From Hyunsoonleella ulvae (GTDB lineage Bacteria > Bacteroidota > Bacteroidia > Flavobacteriales > Flavobacteriaceae): a DNA stretch of 64,000 nucleotides. Location: the NCBI RefSeq assembly GCF_016827605.1, contig NZ_JAEPJQ010000005.1, forward strand, positions 1-64,000. The letters are read 5' to 3'. This document shows, piece by piece, positions 24,281-33,446 of the stretch. The notes beneath the pieces are model-generated. The model did no database searches and had not been told where the DNA came from. It worked only from the letters and a program-made list of their open reading frames with translations. The position numbers and the translations under genes were made by a program. The stretch's first letter is position 1. Every line of letters begins with the position of its first letter.

Positions 24281-26806
24281 TTAATCTTCTAGTTTTAGTG
24301 AATTTTTAATCTCGTCTTTACCTAAAGATAGCATATTTGCGAATAATCGGTAGGCACCAGAAACGCCAGCAGGAAATTCCCTAAAAAAACTTAAGCCTGT
24401 ATAGATATAATAACCCTTACCATGTTTTGCTATAAGTAAACTACCTTCTTTTGCCGGCTCATCTTTATCGTTCATAGATAGGATAGGCGTGAACTCTTTA
24501 CCCCAACTATCAGCAAAATACAACCCACGTTCTTGTGTCCACCCCTCAAAATCTTTTTGGGTTATATTGTTGGGGAAATTAAGCACCTTATGGTCTGCCT
24601 GTAAAAAGCGTACTTCAGCATTTTCATCGGTTACACGATCTCTTGATAAATTTAAATCATAAGGTGCTAAATCTTGTGTTTTTAAACGATAGGATGTACT
24701 GTACTGTACAATAACATTACCTCCGTTTGACACAAAATCAAATAACTGTTGTTGCTTAAATTGTAAATCATCCAAAGTATTATGTGCCCTAATACCAACA
24801 ACCACAGCATCAAACCTACTTAAGGTTTCAGGAGTAATTTCATCTGTAGTAATCACACGTACGTTATACCCAATTTGGCGCAAGCTTTCTGGTACTACAT
24901 CTCCTGCACCTTGGATATAGCCAATATTTTCGCCACGTTTTTTAATGTCTAAGCGTACTACTTTGCTTTCACTGGGCAGCAACACGGTTTGGAATGGAAT
25001 ATGATCGTAATCTATCGCGATGAGTTCTCTAGTATAGTCTTTATCGCCAATATGTACAATCGGTCCAATAAACCCTTCGCTTTGTTTATTTGGAGGAATT
25101 ACTGTAAATACCAAAGTTTGGGTTTCGCCTTTATGCGCAATACTCACTTTTTGTTTTTTGGGATAAACTTGCCAATCATTTGGATGGCATACTTCAACAT
25201 CGCCCTCTAAATTGTCTCTGCCAGCCTTTACAACCACTGTAATATCTTGCTGGTTACCATTTTCGAAAATGAATACTTTTTCTTTGATTTTTGCTGAAGC
25301 TTCTGGAATGATTTCAAACGGACGGTATAATTCGCCTTTTTCTGGTTTTGAAAATCTTTGAATTACGGGTTTAGTGAACGTTATTGGAGTATTTTCTATG
25401 AGGAGGTTAAAAGCAACGTTATAGCGCCGTGGTGTTTCGGGATGTCCAATTAAAGTTTTATCCTCCACTTGATACATGCCTAAAGTGCCTTTTTTATCCA
25501 ACCAATAGGGCGTTGTGGGAGTGGCATCCTCTTCTATTTTCAGCACTTCTTTAAATATAAATTTTGTATTATTATCTAGTACAATGTTTTTAGACACATT
25601 TGTACTACCCAAGTTGCCTATGCTTATTAACGATATAGGTACAGTACTTCTGTTTAAAACTTCTAAAGCCATATTTACCTTATCTCCAGCTGAAGCCCAA
25701 TTGGTATCAGCAGAGGCTTCAAGGTATAATCCTGCACACATCTGGATGATGTGTTTTAATTCTTTAGTTTTTAACTGCTTCCAATGTTTATTGTCAATGT
25801 TTTGAAGTAGTTTATAGGCTTTCAAAAGGTCTGAAATATGTTCTGCTGGGTTTGTGAAATTAAAATTGGCTTCAACGTCATTTAAAATAGCTCCAATAGC
25901 GTTTCCGCCTTTTACACGATTCCATGAGGTATCTATTCCAGCAAATACATTATTGGTGTCATCAATAGGTTCTCCCTTTAAAAACTCAATATATTCGTTT
26001 TGGGTACCGCGTGTGGATATGCGCCCGAAACCCTGACATAAATGCTGACTGCTTGCTATGGATGCCAACTCGTTATTAGACATACCTTTAAGCGGGTAAT
26101 ACACCCCAATATCTAGTTTAAGCATATTGCCTTTATCAATTTTATTAAAAGCTTCTCTACTGCCGTAGCGCCACCAACTAGTATTGTAAAACAGGCGTTT
26201 TGGTTGCCATAATGATGTTTGCTGTAATTGTTCTGGATATGCAGTTGGGCTGTTAGCCAAATCAAAAGCTTCTATGCTTAGCATAGCTGAAGTGGTATGG
26301 TGCCCATGGGTTTTTCCTGCTCTTCTATGGTCAAATCTGTTGATAATGATATCTGGCTTAAATTTTCTAATGGCTAAAACCACATCACTTAGCACTTTAT
26401 CTTTGTCCCAAATGTCTAAAGTCTCGTCTGGATGTTTGGAGTACCCAAAATCGTTAGCTCTAGTAAAACGTTGTTCTCCACCGTCTACACGGCGTGCCGC
26501 TAATAACTCTTGGGTGCGAATTACCCCTAAAAGTTCTCGTATTTCTGGACCTATCAGGTTTTGTCCCCCATCGCCTCTGGTTAAGGATAAATAAGCGGTT
26601 CGCGCTTTTACATGATTTGCCATGTATGCGATAAGACGTGTGTTTTCATCATCTGGGTGTGCTGCCACATATAAAATAGAACCCAAAACGTTTAGTTTTT
26701 GGATAGATTCATAAATTTCAGAAGATGAGGGTGTTTTTGGTTTTTGGGCTGTAATGAACGACAGTGTAAAAGTGGCTATTAGGACCGTGAGTACTCTTTT
26801 TTGCAT
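24281..26806 (-). CDS. Secreted PIG-L deacetylase with ThuA/GATase-like C-terminus
   Basis: The 841-residue protein has a signal peptide (to about residue 20), then a PIG-L/LmbE domain with the metal motif AAHPDDEN (His50, Asp52, Asp53) and a second His cluster KTHGHHTTSAML. The middle holds beta-sandwich-like segments, and near residues 640-830 there is a glutamine-amidotransferase-like or ThuA-like fold (VVVGIRAHNTLDDLQFKQQQ, NGGNVIVQYSTSYR). PIG-L enzymes remove N-acetyl groups from sugars. The operon with a symporter and a Gfo/Idh oxidoreductase suggests use of an N-acetylated sugar or glycan. Confidence 0.92.
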   Translation of the reverse strand: MQKRVLTVLIATFTLSFITAQKPKTPSSSEIYESIQKLNVLGSILYVAAHPDDENTRLIAYMANHVKARTAYLSLTRGDGGQNLIGPEIRELLGVIRTQELLAARRVDGGEQRFTRANDFGYSKHPDETLDIWDKDKVLSDVVLAIRKFKPDIIINRFDHRRAGKTHGHHTTSAMLSIEAFDLANSPTAYPEQLQQTSLWQPKRLFYNTSWWRYGSREAFNKIDKGNMLKLDIGVYYPLKGMSNNELASIASSQHLCQGFGRISTRGTQNEYIEFLKGEPIDDTNNVFAGIDTSWNRVKGGNAIGAILNDVEANFNFTNPAEHISDLLKAYKLLQNIDNKHWKQLKTKELKHIIQMCAGLYLEASADTNWASAGDKVNMALEVLNRSTVPISLISIGNLGSTNVSKNIVLDNNTKFIFKEVLKIEEDATPTTPYWLDKKGTLGMYQVEDKTLIGHPETPRRYNVAFNLLIENTPITFTKPVIQRFSKPEKGELYRPFEIIPEASAKIKEKVFIFENGNQQDITVVVKAGRDNLEGDVEVCHPNDWQVYPKKQKVSIAHKGETQTLVFTVIPPNKQSEGFIGPIVHIGDKDYTRELIAIDYDHIPFQTVLLPSESKVVRLDIKKRGENIGYIQGAGDVVPESLRQIGYNVRVITTDEITPETLSRFDAVVVGIRAHNTLDDLQFKQQQLFDFVSNGGNVIVQYSTSYRLKTQDLAPYDLNLSRDRVTDENAEVRFLQADHKVLNFPNNITQKDFEGWTQERGLYFADSWGKEFTPILSMNDKDEPAKEGSLLIAKHGKGYYIYTGLSFFREFPAGVSGAYRLFANMLSLGKDEIKNSLKLED

Positions 26807-26837
26807 AACTTTCTTTTAGCGGACTGCCAAATATAAC

Positions 26838-26862
26838 TAAAGAAACCAGCAGGTGTGCTGGT
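26838..26862 (-). terminator. Hairpin terminator of the leftward operon ending at 27006
   Basis: On the minus strand ACCAGCA (26862-26856) pairs with TGCTGGT (26851-26845) across a 4-nt loop, followed by TTTCTTT. It lies downstream of the lipoprotein gene at 27006 and just upstream of the PIG-L gene, separating the two transcripts. Confidence 0.65.
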
Positions 26863-27005
26863 TTTAATGTTTCTTTAACGGTATCTAAATTTGATGTCAT
26901 TGTGAATGAAGTAAAGCCATCTGGTTCATTTGCACTATGATGTTTTCTAGTTGTATGGGATTTTACTTCGTCCTTCGTGCATCACTTTTGGATAATACTG
27001 CTATT

Positions 27006-27488
27006 TTAAATTTGTCTCATATTTTTAGGTTTTGCCTTTTCTTCTGGCTCTGGCGGAATTAGCATTTGGTGCTTGTCGTTAAAGAAGAGTTGCTGAATGG
27101 AATCCATACGTTTCATCATGTGTTGGATGCTTTGGTTATGGTCTATAAACCCTTTTTGAAAGAAATTGTCTGGATAAGAACCACCACCTGAGATAGAATC
27201 TTTTCCAAAAAAATCATCGAAAAAAGAGTTGTTAAAAAGCGAATGATTATTGAAATGCTGCTGGAATTGTAATTTTAGGCTATCGCTTAGTTTTCCGTTT
27301 GATGAATAGCTGTAGGAGTAAATAGAATCGTAGCGTTTTAGGTTTCCAAATTCATCATACTCTTTGTTAACGGTAATGTTTTCATCGGGTGTAACGGTGC
27401 TTTCTTTTGTTTTTTGTTTTGAGTTGTCTTGCCCTGAACAATTAAAAAATAACAGACAAAACAACAATAAGAGTTTTAAGGTTTTCAT
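27006..27488 (-). CDS. Lipoprotein of unknown function
   Basis: The 160-residue protein has a lipoprotein signal (LLLFCLLFFNCSGQDN with the Cys near residue 17). The mature part is Ser/Asn/Gln-rich with repeated Phe and Asp (NNSFFDDFFGKDSISGGG) and ends Lys-rich. It looks largely disordered. No family is recognised. It is followed by a terminator, and 281 nt without a visible gene separate it from corA. Confidence 0.75.
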   Translation of the reverse strand: MKTLKLLLLFCLLFFNCSGQDNSKQKTKESTVTPDENITVNKEYDEFGNLKRYDSIYSYSYSSNGKLSDSLKLQFQQHFNNHSLFNNSFFDDFFGKDSISGGGSYPDNFFQKGFIDHNQSIQHMMKRMDSIQQLFFNDKHQMLIPPEPEEKAKPKNMRQI

Positions 27489-27769
27489 CTTTACTTATTT
27501 TTTAAAGAACTCATCTTTACTTTTTATAATTTGCTATAAAAATGTTCTTTTGCATCCATATTTCACATTTTTTAGTTCCGTAGCTCTGCTATGCAAAGAA
27601 AAAACTGTTTCATAGGGGTCACAAAACATCTATTTTTCGCTTAAATCAAAAAAGTCAAGATGAGTTCAAATTATATGTTTAAAACATGAAGGAATTTTCA
27701 AAAAATATGCCAGATGGGTTGGAGTAAATGTTATGTGTTTTAAAAATGTCAAGTTGGCAGGATTCTAAT

Positions 27770-28837
27770 TTACAACCACTTTTTACGTTTAAAATAATAG
27801 AGTAAGGCAGCAAAAATTACAACCATAACTCCCCAGACAATATAGTAACCGTATTTGTAGTGCAACTCTGGCATATGCTGGAAATTCATACCATATACTC
27901 CAGCGATGAACGTGAGTGGTATAAATATGGAAGCCATTATGGTTAACACTTTCATCACTTCGTTCATTTTATTACTGATGGAAGTCATGTACATATCCAT
28001 TAAACTCCATATCATTTCCCTGTATATATCTATGTTTTCTGAAACTTGTACGAGGTGATCGTAAATATCGCGATAATAGGTAAGTGTTTTTGGGTGTATA
28101 AGGTTGTTGTCGTTTTTTTCAATGCGGTTAAGCACTTCACGCAAGGGAAATATGGCACGGCGTACCCGTAATATTTCACGTTTTAAATCTTGGATATTTT
28201 TACTGGTATCTTCTTCTACTTCATTAGAGAAAATAGCAGTTTCAAAATCTTCTACCTTATCACCTAAAATCTCTATAACACTAAAGTAATGGTCCACAAT
28301 GGCGTCTATGAGGGTGTATAGTAAATAATCGGCAGACATGCTTCTTACACGTCCTTTGGCGTGCCTAATTCGGTCTCTTACGGTATCGAACACATCACCC
28401 TCGGATTCCTGAAAAGATAGCACATAATTTTTTCCCAAAATAAAACTTACTTGCTCTGAGACGATGTTTTTATCATTATCGTAATACAACATTTTAAGTA
28501 CTAGAAAAAGGTAATCGTCAAACTCGTCAATTTTTGGGCGTTGTGCAATGTTAACAATATCCTCTAAAACCAGCGGATGTATATTGTAGTGTTGCCCTAG
28601 TTGTTCTATTTGTTTAACATGGTTTAGTCCGTTTATGTTTATCCAAGATACGGTAGGCGTGTCTTTAAAGTTGAATACATGCTCTACGCTTTGCAGCTGG
28701 GTTTCGGAGCAATTGTCTTTGGTAAAATCGAAAGCTTCCAGAAAAAGCTGACTTTTTACTTTTTCTCCTGTGTAAATAACACTACCCGGGACTTGCCCTA
28801 GCTTTTTCTTGGAACGGTATATTCTTTGTCGTGGCAT
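27770..28837 (-). CDS. corA: CorA-type magnesium/cobalt transporter
   Basis: The 355-residue protein has a large cytoplasmic N-terminal domain, two C-terminal membrane helices and the ion-selectivity motif YGMNFQHMPEL in the loop between them. It carries the usual Lys-rich end. It follows the MscS-type gene by 31 nt in the leftward operon, and this order is common in Flavobacteriaceae. Confidence 0.96.
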   Translation of the reverse strand: MPRQRIYRSKKKLGQVPGSVIYTGEKVKSQLFLEAFDFTKDNCSETQLQSVEHVFNFKDTPTVSWININGLNHVKQIEQLGQHYNIHPLVLEDIVNIAQRPKIDEFDDYLFLVLKMLYYDNDKNIVSEQVSFILGKNYVLSFQESEGDVFDTVRDRIRHAKGRVRSMSADYLLYTLIDAIVDHYFSVIEILGDKVEDFETAIFSNEVEEDTSKNIQDLKREILRVRRAIFPLREVLNRIEKNDNNLIHPKTLTYYRDIYDHLVQVSENIDIYREMIWSLMDMYMTSISNKMNEVMKVLTIMASIFIPLTFIAGVYGMNFQHMPELHYKYGYYIVWGVMVVIFAALLYYFKRKKWL

Positions 28838-28868
28838 AAGTGATGCGTCTTGTTAAAGATAGGGTTAT

Positions 28869-29423
28869 TTAAACGATATCTGCACCATCATCACTGTTTT
28901 CATGATCTATAGCATCTTTTTCCACTAGGGTAACTGCTTTTTGAAGCATGAGATTATTGGGGTAGGTTACCAAATCGCCATTGTCTAGCCTTAAGTGCAA
29001 CTGAAAGGCACGTATATCCTCAATGATGGCTTTTACAGGGAAATCCTTGTCGTGAATTTCTATTTTATCGCCTACTTTATATGGAAAATTAAAAAACATG
29101 ATGATACCAGACGTTACATTGCTTAATATGGACCAAATGGCAAAAAGGGCAATACCAATAATGGCAAATACAGAGGAAAATATAACGGCGATATCCTCGA
29201 ATTCGGCTCCTAGAACAAAGCATTCCATTAGGATACCTATTAAAAAGAGGCTCACTGTTACATATCTGCGCATAAGTCTTATCCTTGCGTCATTAATACC
29301 GCTTTTACCGCCTATTTTTTTTATTAAGATGTTTGTAATTAAACCAATAATAAAGAGTATTCCTATTACAAACGCTGTGCGAATAAGCTCTGTTTGGTAG
29401 GTTTCAATAAAGTTAGCAATCAT
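28869..29423 (-). CDS. Small MscS-family mechanosensitive channel
   Basis: The 184-residue protein has three membrane helices (near residues 12-34, 55-75 and 82-104) and a short beta domain with the MscS signature FFNFPYKVGDKIEI followed by VTYPNNLMLQKAV. It lacks the large C-terminal cage of full-length MscS, typical of this compact group. A minus-strand TATCTTTG box at 29444-29451 could give it its own promoter. Confidence 0.9.
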   Translation of the reverse strand: MIANFIETYQTELIRTAFVIGILFIIGLITNILIKKIGGKSGINDARIRLMRRYVTVSLFLIGILMECFVLGAEFEDIAVIFSSVFAIIGIALFAIWSILSNVTSGIIMFFNFPYKVGDKIEIHDKDFPVKAIIEDIRAFQLHLRLDNGDLVTYPNNLMLQKAVTLVEKDAIDHENSDDGADIV

Positions 29424-29443
29424 AATTCTGGTGGATTATGATA

Positions 29444-29451
29444 CAAAGATA
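29444..29451 (-). promoter_or_regulatory. Candidate -7 box ahead of the mscS-corA genes
   Basis: TATCTTTG on the minus strand matches the TAnnTTTG -7 consensus of Bacteroidota and lies 20 nt upstream of the MscS gene start. No convincing -33 TTG is seen at the standard spacing, so support is limited. Confidence 0.45.
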
Positions 29452-29459
29452 CACCCAAA

Positions 29460-30371
29460 TTAGTTTAGTTGTAAAGTGTCTCGCAAAACTTCGCTTGCGT
29501 TATTGTTTTGTTGCCAATAGGGAGAGGTTATGGTTTTAAGTTTTGTGGCCTTGGTTTTCATGGTTTTAGAACCGCTTTTAAAAGTTTCTTCCCAACTTAA
29601 GATATCGTATGGAAATTTAGGGTTGTAATTAATTACCAAGGTTCTGTTTAAGTCTTTGTAGGTTAGTGTGTAACTATTTTCGGTAGTTTTGGCCATTGCT
29701 TGGTAAGGTTTTATTTTTACATGTTTCATTCTGGTAAACTCAAACGATGGTATTACCGAAATGTTTCCTGTTGGTAACGATTTTGGATTGATACGTAATT
29801 GGGTCCATAACTCATTTTCTAAAATGGTTTTATCTAGTTTGAATTGCTCATCGGCTTCTCCTTGAAAATAGGAATGCGACATGATGTTAAACTGTTCCTT
29901 GTTGTTTAACTGGGCATATATATGGCCACACCATTCCTGCATAGAGCTTGATACTTTTAGTGCATGCTGGTTATTCGCCACAGGATAAAAGGTGCTCTGC
30001 ATAATAGAGTATGGGTAAATACCCGTATTGAAGTTTTTAGTGGCATTTAGTTTTAATACGGGAATGTTGTTACTGCTCTGGTAATCGGCTTTTACCTGTA
30101 CCTCTGGAAGAAAATCTTCGGTTACATATATTAAAACGGCTTTACCTTCTCGTATTTCACCATAGCGGGCTTGTTCTAGTTTATAGGATGAAATTTCTGC
30201 TTTACCCGCATACCAGTAGCCTTTAAATTCTTGGGATAAGGGCTGGGCTGGTTTTTTTTGCGCCGTGTGGGTGTTAACGGCTAGTAAGTCTTTATTTGCT
30301 TTTTGGTTGTTACATGCAGTAAATACTAATAGCAATGCAAGCACTACTATTGGTTTTAATATCTGTTTCAT
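29460..30371 (-). CDS. Lipoprotein of the Maf-adjacent conserved family
   Basis: The 303-residue protein has a lipoprotein signal (VVLALLLVFTACNNQ, Cys ~20). The mature region contains QEFKGYWYAGKAEISSYKLEQARYGE, SSSMQEWCGHIYAQLNN and YPYSIMQSTFYPV. This family is carried beside maf in many Flavobacteriaceae and is sometimes mislabelled septum formation inhibitor because of that. The function is unknown; cell-envelope location is likely. It lies 27 nt after maf. Confidence 0.82.
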   Translation of the reverse strand: MKQILKPIVVLALLLVFTACNNQKANKDLLAVNTHTAQKKPAQPLSQEFKGYWYAGKAEISSYKLEQARYGEIREGKAVLIYVTEDFLPEVQVKADYQSSNNIPVLKLNATKNFNTGIYPYSIMQSTFYPVANNQHALKVSSSMQEWCGHIYAQLNNKEQFNIMSHSYFQGEADEQFKLDKTILENELWTQLRINPKSLPTGNISVIPSFEFTRMKHVKIKPYQAMAKTTENSYTLTYKDLNRTLVINYNPKFPYDILSWEETFKSGSKTMKTKATKLKTITSPYWQQNNNASEVLRDTLQLN

Positions 30372-30398
30372 AGCATTATTTTTTATAAAATTACAAAC

Positions 30399-30992
30399 TT
30401 ACTTAAGGTCTGCAATAGCATTTAACGTTTTGTAAACAAGATGTATAGGTAAGCCCATAACATTAAAATACGAACCTTGAATGTTTGTGACGCCTATTTG
30501 CCCTATCCAATCTTGTATACCATAAGCGCCTGCTTTATCAAAGGGTTTGTGTTGTTTTATATAATAGTTTATCTCTTGGTCGCTTAATGCTTTAAAGCTT
30601 ACTTTTGTTGTGCTATGTAGTGTTTTTTCATAGTTTGCTGTAGTAAAACAAACCGAGGTAATTACCTCGTGGGTCGCATTGCTCAAGGATTTTAATATGG
30701 TAAATGCTTCGGTGGCATCTTTTGGTTTACCCAAAGCTATGTTGTTGTGCCAAACTATAGTGTCACTAGTAATTAATATATCATGGGATTGCAGCTCATC
30801 TTTAAATGGTAATGCCTTTAATTGTGCTAGATAATTACTGATTTCAAAGTGTGTTAGACGTGGTGGGTATTCTTCTTTTACAGATTTTAATCGTATTTCA
30901 AAATCTACATCAAGTGCTTTAAAAAACTCTTGCCTCCTTGGAGATTGTGAGGCTAGAATGATGTTGTAATCTTTTAATTTTTCCCTGAGCAT
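30399..30992 (-). CDS. maf: Maf-type nucleotide pyrophosphatase
   Basis: The protein has 197 residues from ATG 30992; a farther upstream start would overlap the UbiA gene and add a hydrophobic tail. Maf motifs are visible: ILASQSPRRQEFF, FEIRLKSVKEEYP, SDTIVWHN, LGKPKDATEAF and KAGAYGIQ. The family hydrolyses non-canonical or pyrimidine nucleotides to monophosphates. It follows the prenyltransferase gene by 26 nt. Confidence 0.95.
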   Translation of the reverse strand: MLREKLKDYNIILASQSPRRQEFFKALDVDFEIRLKSVKEEYPPRLTHFEISNYLAQLKALPFKDELQSHDILITSDTIVWHNNIALGKPKDATEAFTILKSLSNATHEVITSVCFTTANYEKTLHSTTKVSFKALSDQEINYYIKQHKPFDKAGAYGIQDWIGQIGVTNIQGSYFNVMGLPIHLVYKTLNAIADLK

Positions 30993-31018
30993 TTGACAGT
31001 TAGTTGTTAGTTGTGAAA

Positions 31019-31927
31019 TTACAAAATAAATGCATAGCCCAATAGCGACAGCATACCAAATAACATAATCCATTTGTATAGGGTAGATACATGATGAAAG
31101 TGTTGTTTGGTTTTTGCGCTGAATAATTTTATACCAACATACATTAAAGGACCTATTACTGCACCTAAAAAATAGATGAGCATGAGTGGTTGCTTATAAA
31201 ACCCTGAAACTGCATAAAATATAAGTATTGCCAGTGAAATACTGTTTAGAACAATCACTATGTTCCTGGTGCGTTCCCTGCCAATCGCAATGGGTAGGGT
31301 GTAAATTCCTGTTTGGTAATCGCCATCTATATCTTCAATATCTTTTACCATTTCCCTTAGTAGATTTATCATGAAAGCAAATACGGCGTAGTCCATAATA
31401 AGCTTAAAAAAGGTTATTTGTATATCTCTGTTAAACTCGGTTATTGTTGGGATAAGTTCGAATAACCCAACGATAAGAATACTTGTGGCTACTAATATTG
31501 AAATTAAAATATTGCCTACCAGAACTATGCTTTTTAAGTAAGATGCATACATATACAGTAAAGCAGAAATAAGTACAAAGATGGTAAAAAAGGCACTTTT
31601 GCCTACACTGTGTGAAATGTAGAAACCTACAGCTATGCCTATGCAATTACAAGTTATAAATATGGTATAGGCGGTTTTCTCTGAAATGGTTTTCCCAACG
31701 ATAACCTTGTTGGGTTTATTGATGTTATCAGTTACTACATCATAAATATCATTGATGATGTTACCTGCAGCTGCTATGGCTATTGTAGCTAGAATGAGTA
31801 ATGTAATACCCAAGCCATCTAAAGCTACCGAGACGCCAAATGGTGCTAGAAGTGCATACTTTAGTAGTAACTGTACCAATACAATCATTACTAAATTTTT
31901 CCAGCGAATGAGATTTAAAACTTTCAA
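31019..31927 (-). CDS. UbiA-family prenyltransferase, geranylgeranylglycerol-phosphate-synthase-partner type
   Basis: The 302-residue integral membrane protein has the two Asp-rich motifs of UbiA enzymes: NIINDIYDVVTDNIN near residue 60 and DIEDIDGDYQTG near residue 195. Bacteroidota homologues beside maf and kdsC are usually annotated as geranylgeranylglycerol-phosphate geranylgeranyltransferase-like. The exact acceptor is unproven. Its start overlaps the upstream small gene by 4 nt. Confidence 0.88.
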   Translation of the reverse strand: MKVLNLIRWKNLVMIVLVQLLLKYALLAPFGVSVALDGLGITLLILATIAIAAAGNIINDIYDVVTDNINKPNKVIVGKTISEKTAYTIFITCNCIGIAVGFYISHSVGKSAFFTIFVLISALLYMYASYLKSIVLVGNILISILVATSILIVGLFELIPTITEFNRDIQITFFKLIMDYAVFAFMINLLREMVKDIEDIDGDYQTGIYTLPIAIGRERTRNIVIVLNSISLAILIFYAVSGFYKQPLMLIYFLGAVIGPLMYVGIKLFSAKTKQHFHHVSTLYKWIMLFGMLSLLGYAFIL

Positions 31928-32259
31928 TATATAATGGGTGTATTTCTATTGTCGATAGCAGTAAATAAATAAGTACGCACAAGGAAAAATAAGATGATGA
32001 TTACGATAAGGGTAATAATAGCGGAGATGACAACTTTGCGTTTTTCTGCTTTTCTAATTTTATTTTTAATAAGCGCCTTGTCCGTTTTAGAGAGTTTTTC
32101 GTGTTTAAAGTCGAGTTTAAAATGATAATGAGACGCTTCATGTAGTCTCTCTTTTGCTGTTGTAAACGGATTGTCGTTTTTCTGATTAAAATTACTTTGC
32201 TTGTTCCCAAAGCCTATATAACCAAATCCTATGCTAATACGTCTACTTTTACGTCTCAT
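31924..32259 (-). CDS. Small protein with one C-terminal membrane helix
   Basis: The 111-residue protein starts at ATG 32259 (MRRKSRRISIGFGYIGFG); a TTG 15 nt upstream is less likely. A basic N-terminus is followed by a charged helical part and one helix (VVISAIITLIVIIILFFLV) near the end. It overlaps the UbiA gene by 4 nt, so it is co-translated. No family is recognised. Confidence 0.7.
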   Translation of the reverse strand: MRRKSRRISIGFGYIGFGNKQSNFNQKNDNPFTTAKERLHEASHYHFKLDFKHEKLSKTDKALIKNKIRKAEKRKVVISAIITLIVIIILFFLVRTYLFTAIDNRNTPIIY

Positions 32260-32305
32260 GTATTCAAATTTCAAGAACTAAATTCAAAAATAGCGTGGCT
32301 AGTTT

Positions 32306-32890
32306 TTAATAATTCCAAATCTTTTTTATGTTTCCATTTTCGAAATATTCAATTGACTCTCCATTCAACTTGCCATTCTTGTAATTCCATTCAATCTTCT
32401 TTTTACCATTTTTGTAATATTCAGTTGATATTCCTTCAGGAATTCCATTTTCATATTTAAAATCTATTTTCTTTTCTCCAGTTATGTAATAAGCTACACC
32501 TGAAACTAGAATATCGTCTTTGAATATCCATATTGTATTTTTCTCTCCAGTTTCATAATATCTAATTGCTGCCCCTTCTTTTTTTCCATCTTTAAAAGTG
32601 TATTCTTGAAGAAGCTTTCCGTTTTTAAAATAAGATTTCCCTTCAACTAGCTTTCCATTTTTATAATTCCAGTCAGAATATGTGCCATCTTTGTGGTATT
32701 CCTTTGAAATTCCATTTAGTATATTATTTTCATATTTCCATTCTATTTTTAACCCTCCATCTTCATAAAACTCTTTTGTTATTCCATTAAGTTGATTTTG
32801 AGAGCTGTTAGATGTTTCAACTGCTTTTTTTGATGAAGAGCAAGAAGTTATAATTACTAAAAATATTATATGTAAAATTTGCTTTTTCAT
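32306..32890 (-). CDS. YwqK-like MORN-repeat lipoprotein
   Basis: The 194-residue protein starts at ATG 32890 (MKKQILHIIFLVIITSCSSS), a lipoprotein signal with Cys16. The rest is seven or so MORN-like beta units of about 22 residues with the pattern YKNGKKKIEWNYKNGKLNG. This family is often annotated as a YwqK antitoxin. Here it sits between kdsC and a small membrane gene in an otherwise conserved operon and may be a local insertion. Confidence 0.85.
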   Translation of the reverse strand: MKKQILHIIFLVIITSCSSSKKAVETSNSSQNQLNGITKEFYEDGGLKIEWKYENNILNGISKEYHKDGTYSDWNYKNGKLVEGKSYFKNGKLLQEYTFKDGKKEGAAIRYYETGEKNTIWIFKDDILVSGVAYYITGEKKIDFKYENGIPEGISTEYYKNGKKKIEWNYKNGKLNGESIEYFENGNIKKIWNY

Positions 32891-32915
32891 TATTGAAAAT
32901 TGGTTGTAATTTAAA

Positions 32916-33446
32916 CTAATCATACTTTGCATTAAAATTACCGTCCCACTTATCCTGTACTTTTAATACTTGCTCAATAACATCTCGTACTGCACCCTTA
33001 CCACCGTTTTTATGTGATATGTATTTAGAAATTGCCTTTATCTCTGGTACTGCATCTTGCGGACAGCAGGGTAGGCCTATAGCTTTCATAACAGGGTAAT
33101 CTGGAATATCATCTCCCATATATAGCACATTTTCAGCATTCACATTCTTACGGTTGTAGTAATCGTTTAACTGTTCAATTTTGTTGTGCGCACCCATATA
33201 GATATCTGTAATACCTAAACCTGCCAAACGTTTTTTTACACCACCGTTACTACCTCCGGTAATGATACAAACATTAAAACCTTTGTCTACAGCGGTTTTA
33301 AGGGCATAACCGTCTTTTATACTCATGGTACGAAGCATTTCCCCTGATGATGTAATGTGTACTGTACCGTCGGTTAACACACCATCAACATCAAAAATAA
33401 ACGTGGTAATTTGATGCAAATATTCTTTATAACTCTTTTCCGCCAT
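32916..33446 (-). CDS. kdsC: KdsC-type HAD phosphatase
   Basis: The 176-residue HAD phosphatase probably acts on 3-deoxy-manno-octulosonate 8-phosphate in lipopolysaccharide core synthesis. Motifs are FDVDGVLTDGTV near residue 18, ITGGSNGGVKKR, and YMGDDIPDYPVM. There is no cap domain, as expected for a tetrameric KdsC. It overlaps the DUF2520 gene by 20 nt. Confidence 0.9.
   Translation of the reverse strand: MAEKSYKEYLHQITTFIFDVDGVLTDGTVHITSSGEMLRTMSIKDGYALKTAVDKGFNVCIITGGSNGGVKKRLAGLGITDIYMGAHNKIEQLNDYYNRKNVNAENVLYMGDDIPDYPVMKAIGLPCCPQDAVPEIKAISKYISHKNGGKGAVRDVIEQVLKVQDKWDGNFNAKYD

Noticed and set aside
27489-27769. Possible gene or RNA in the 281-nt gap before corA
   Set aside because: I saw no convincing frame, hairpin with U-tract or conserved motif on either strand.
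30993-31073. Hydrophobic N-terminal extension of Maf
   Set aside because: It overlaps the prenyltransferase gene, and Maf proteins begin directly before ILASQSPRR.
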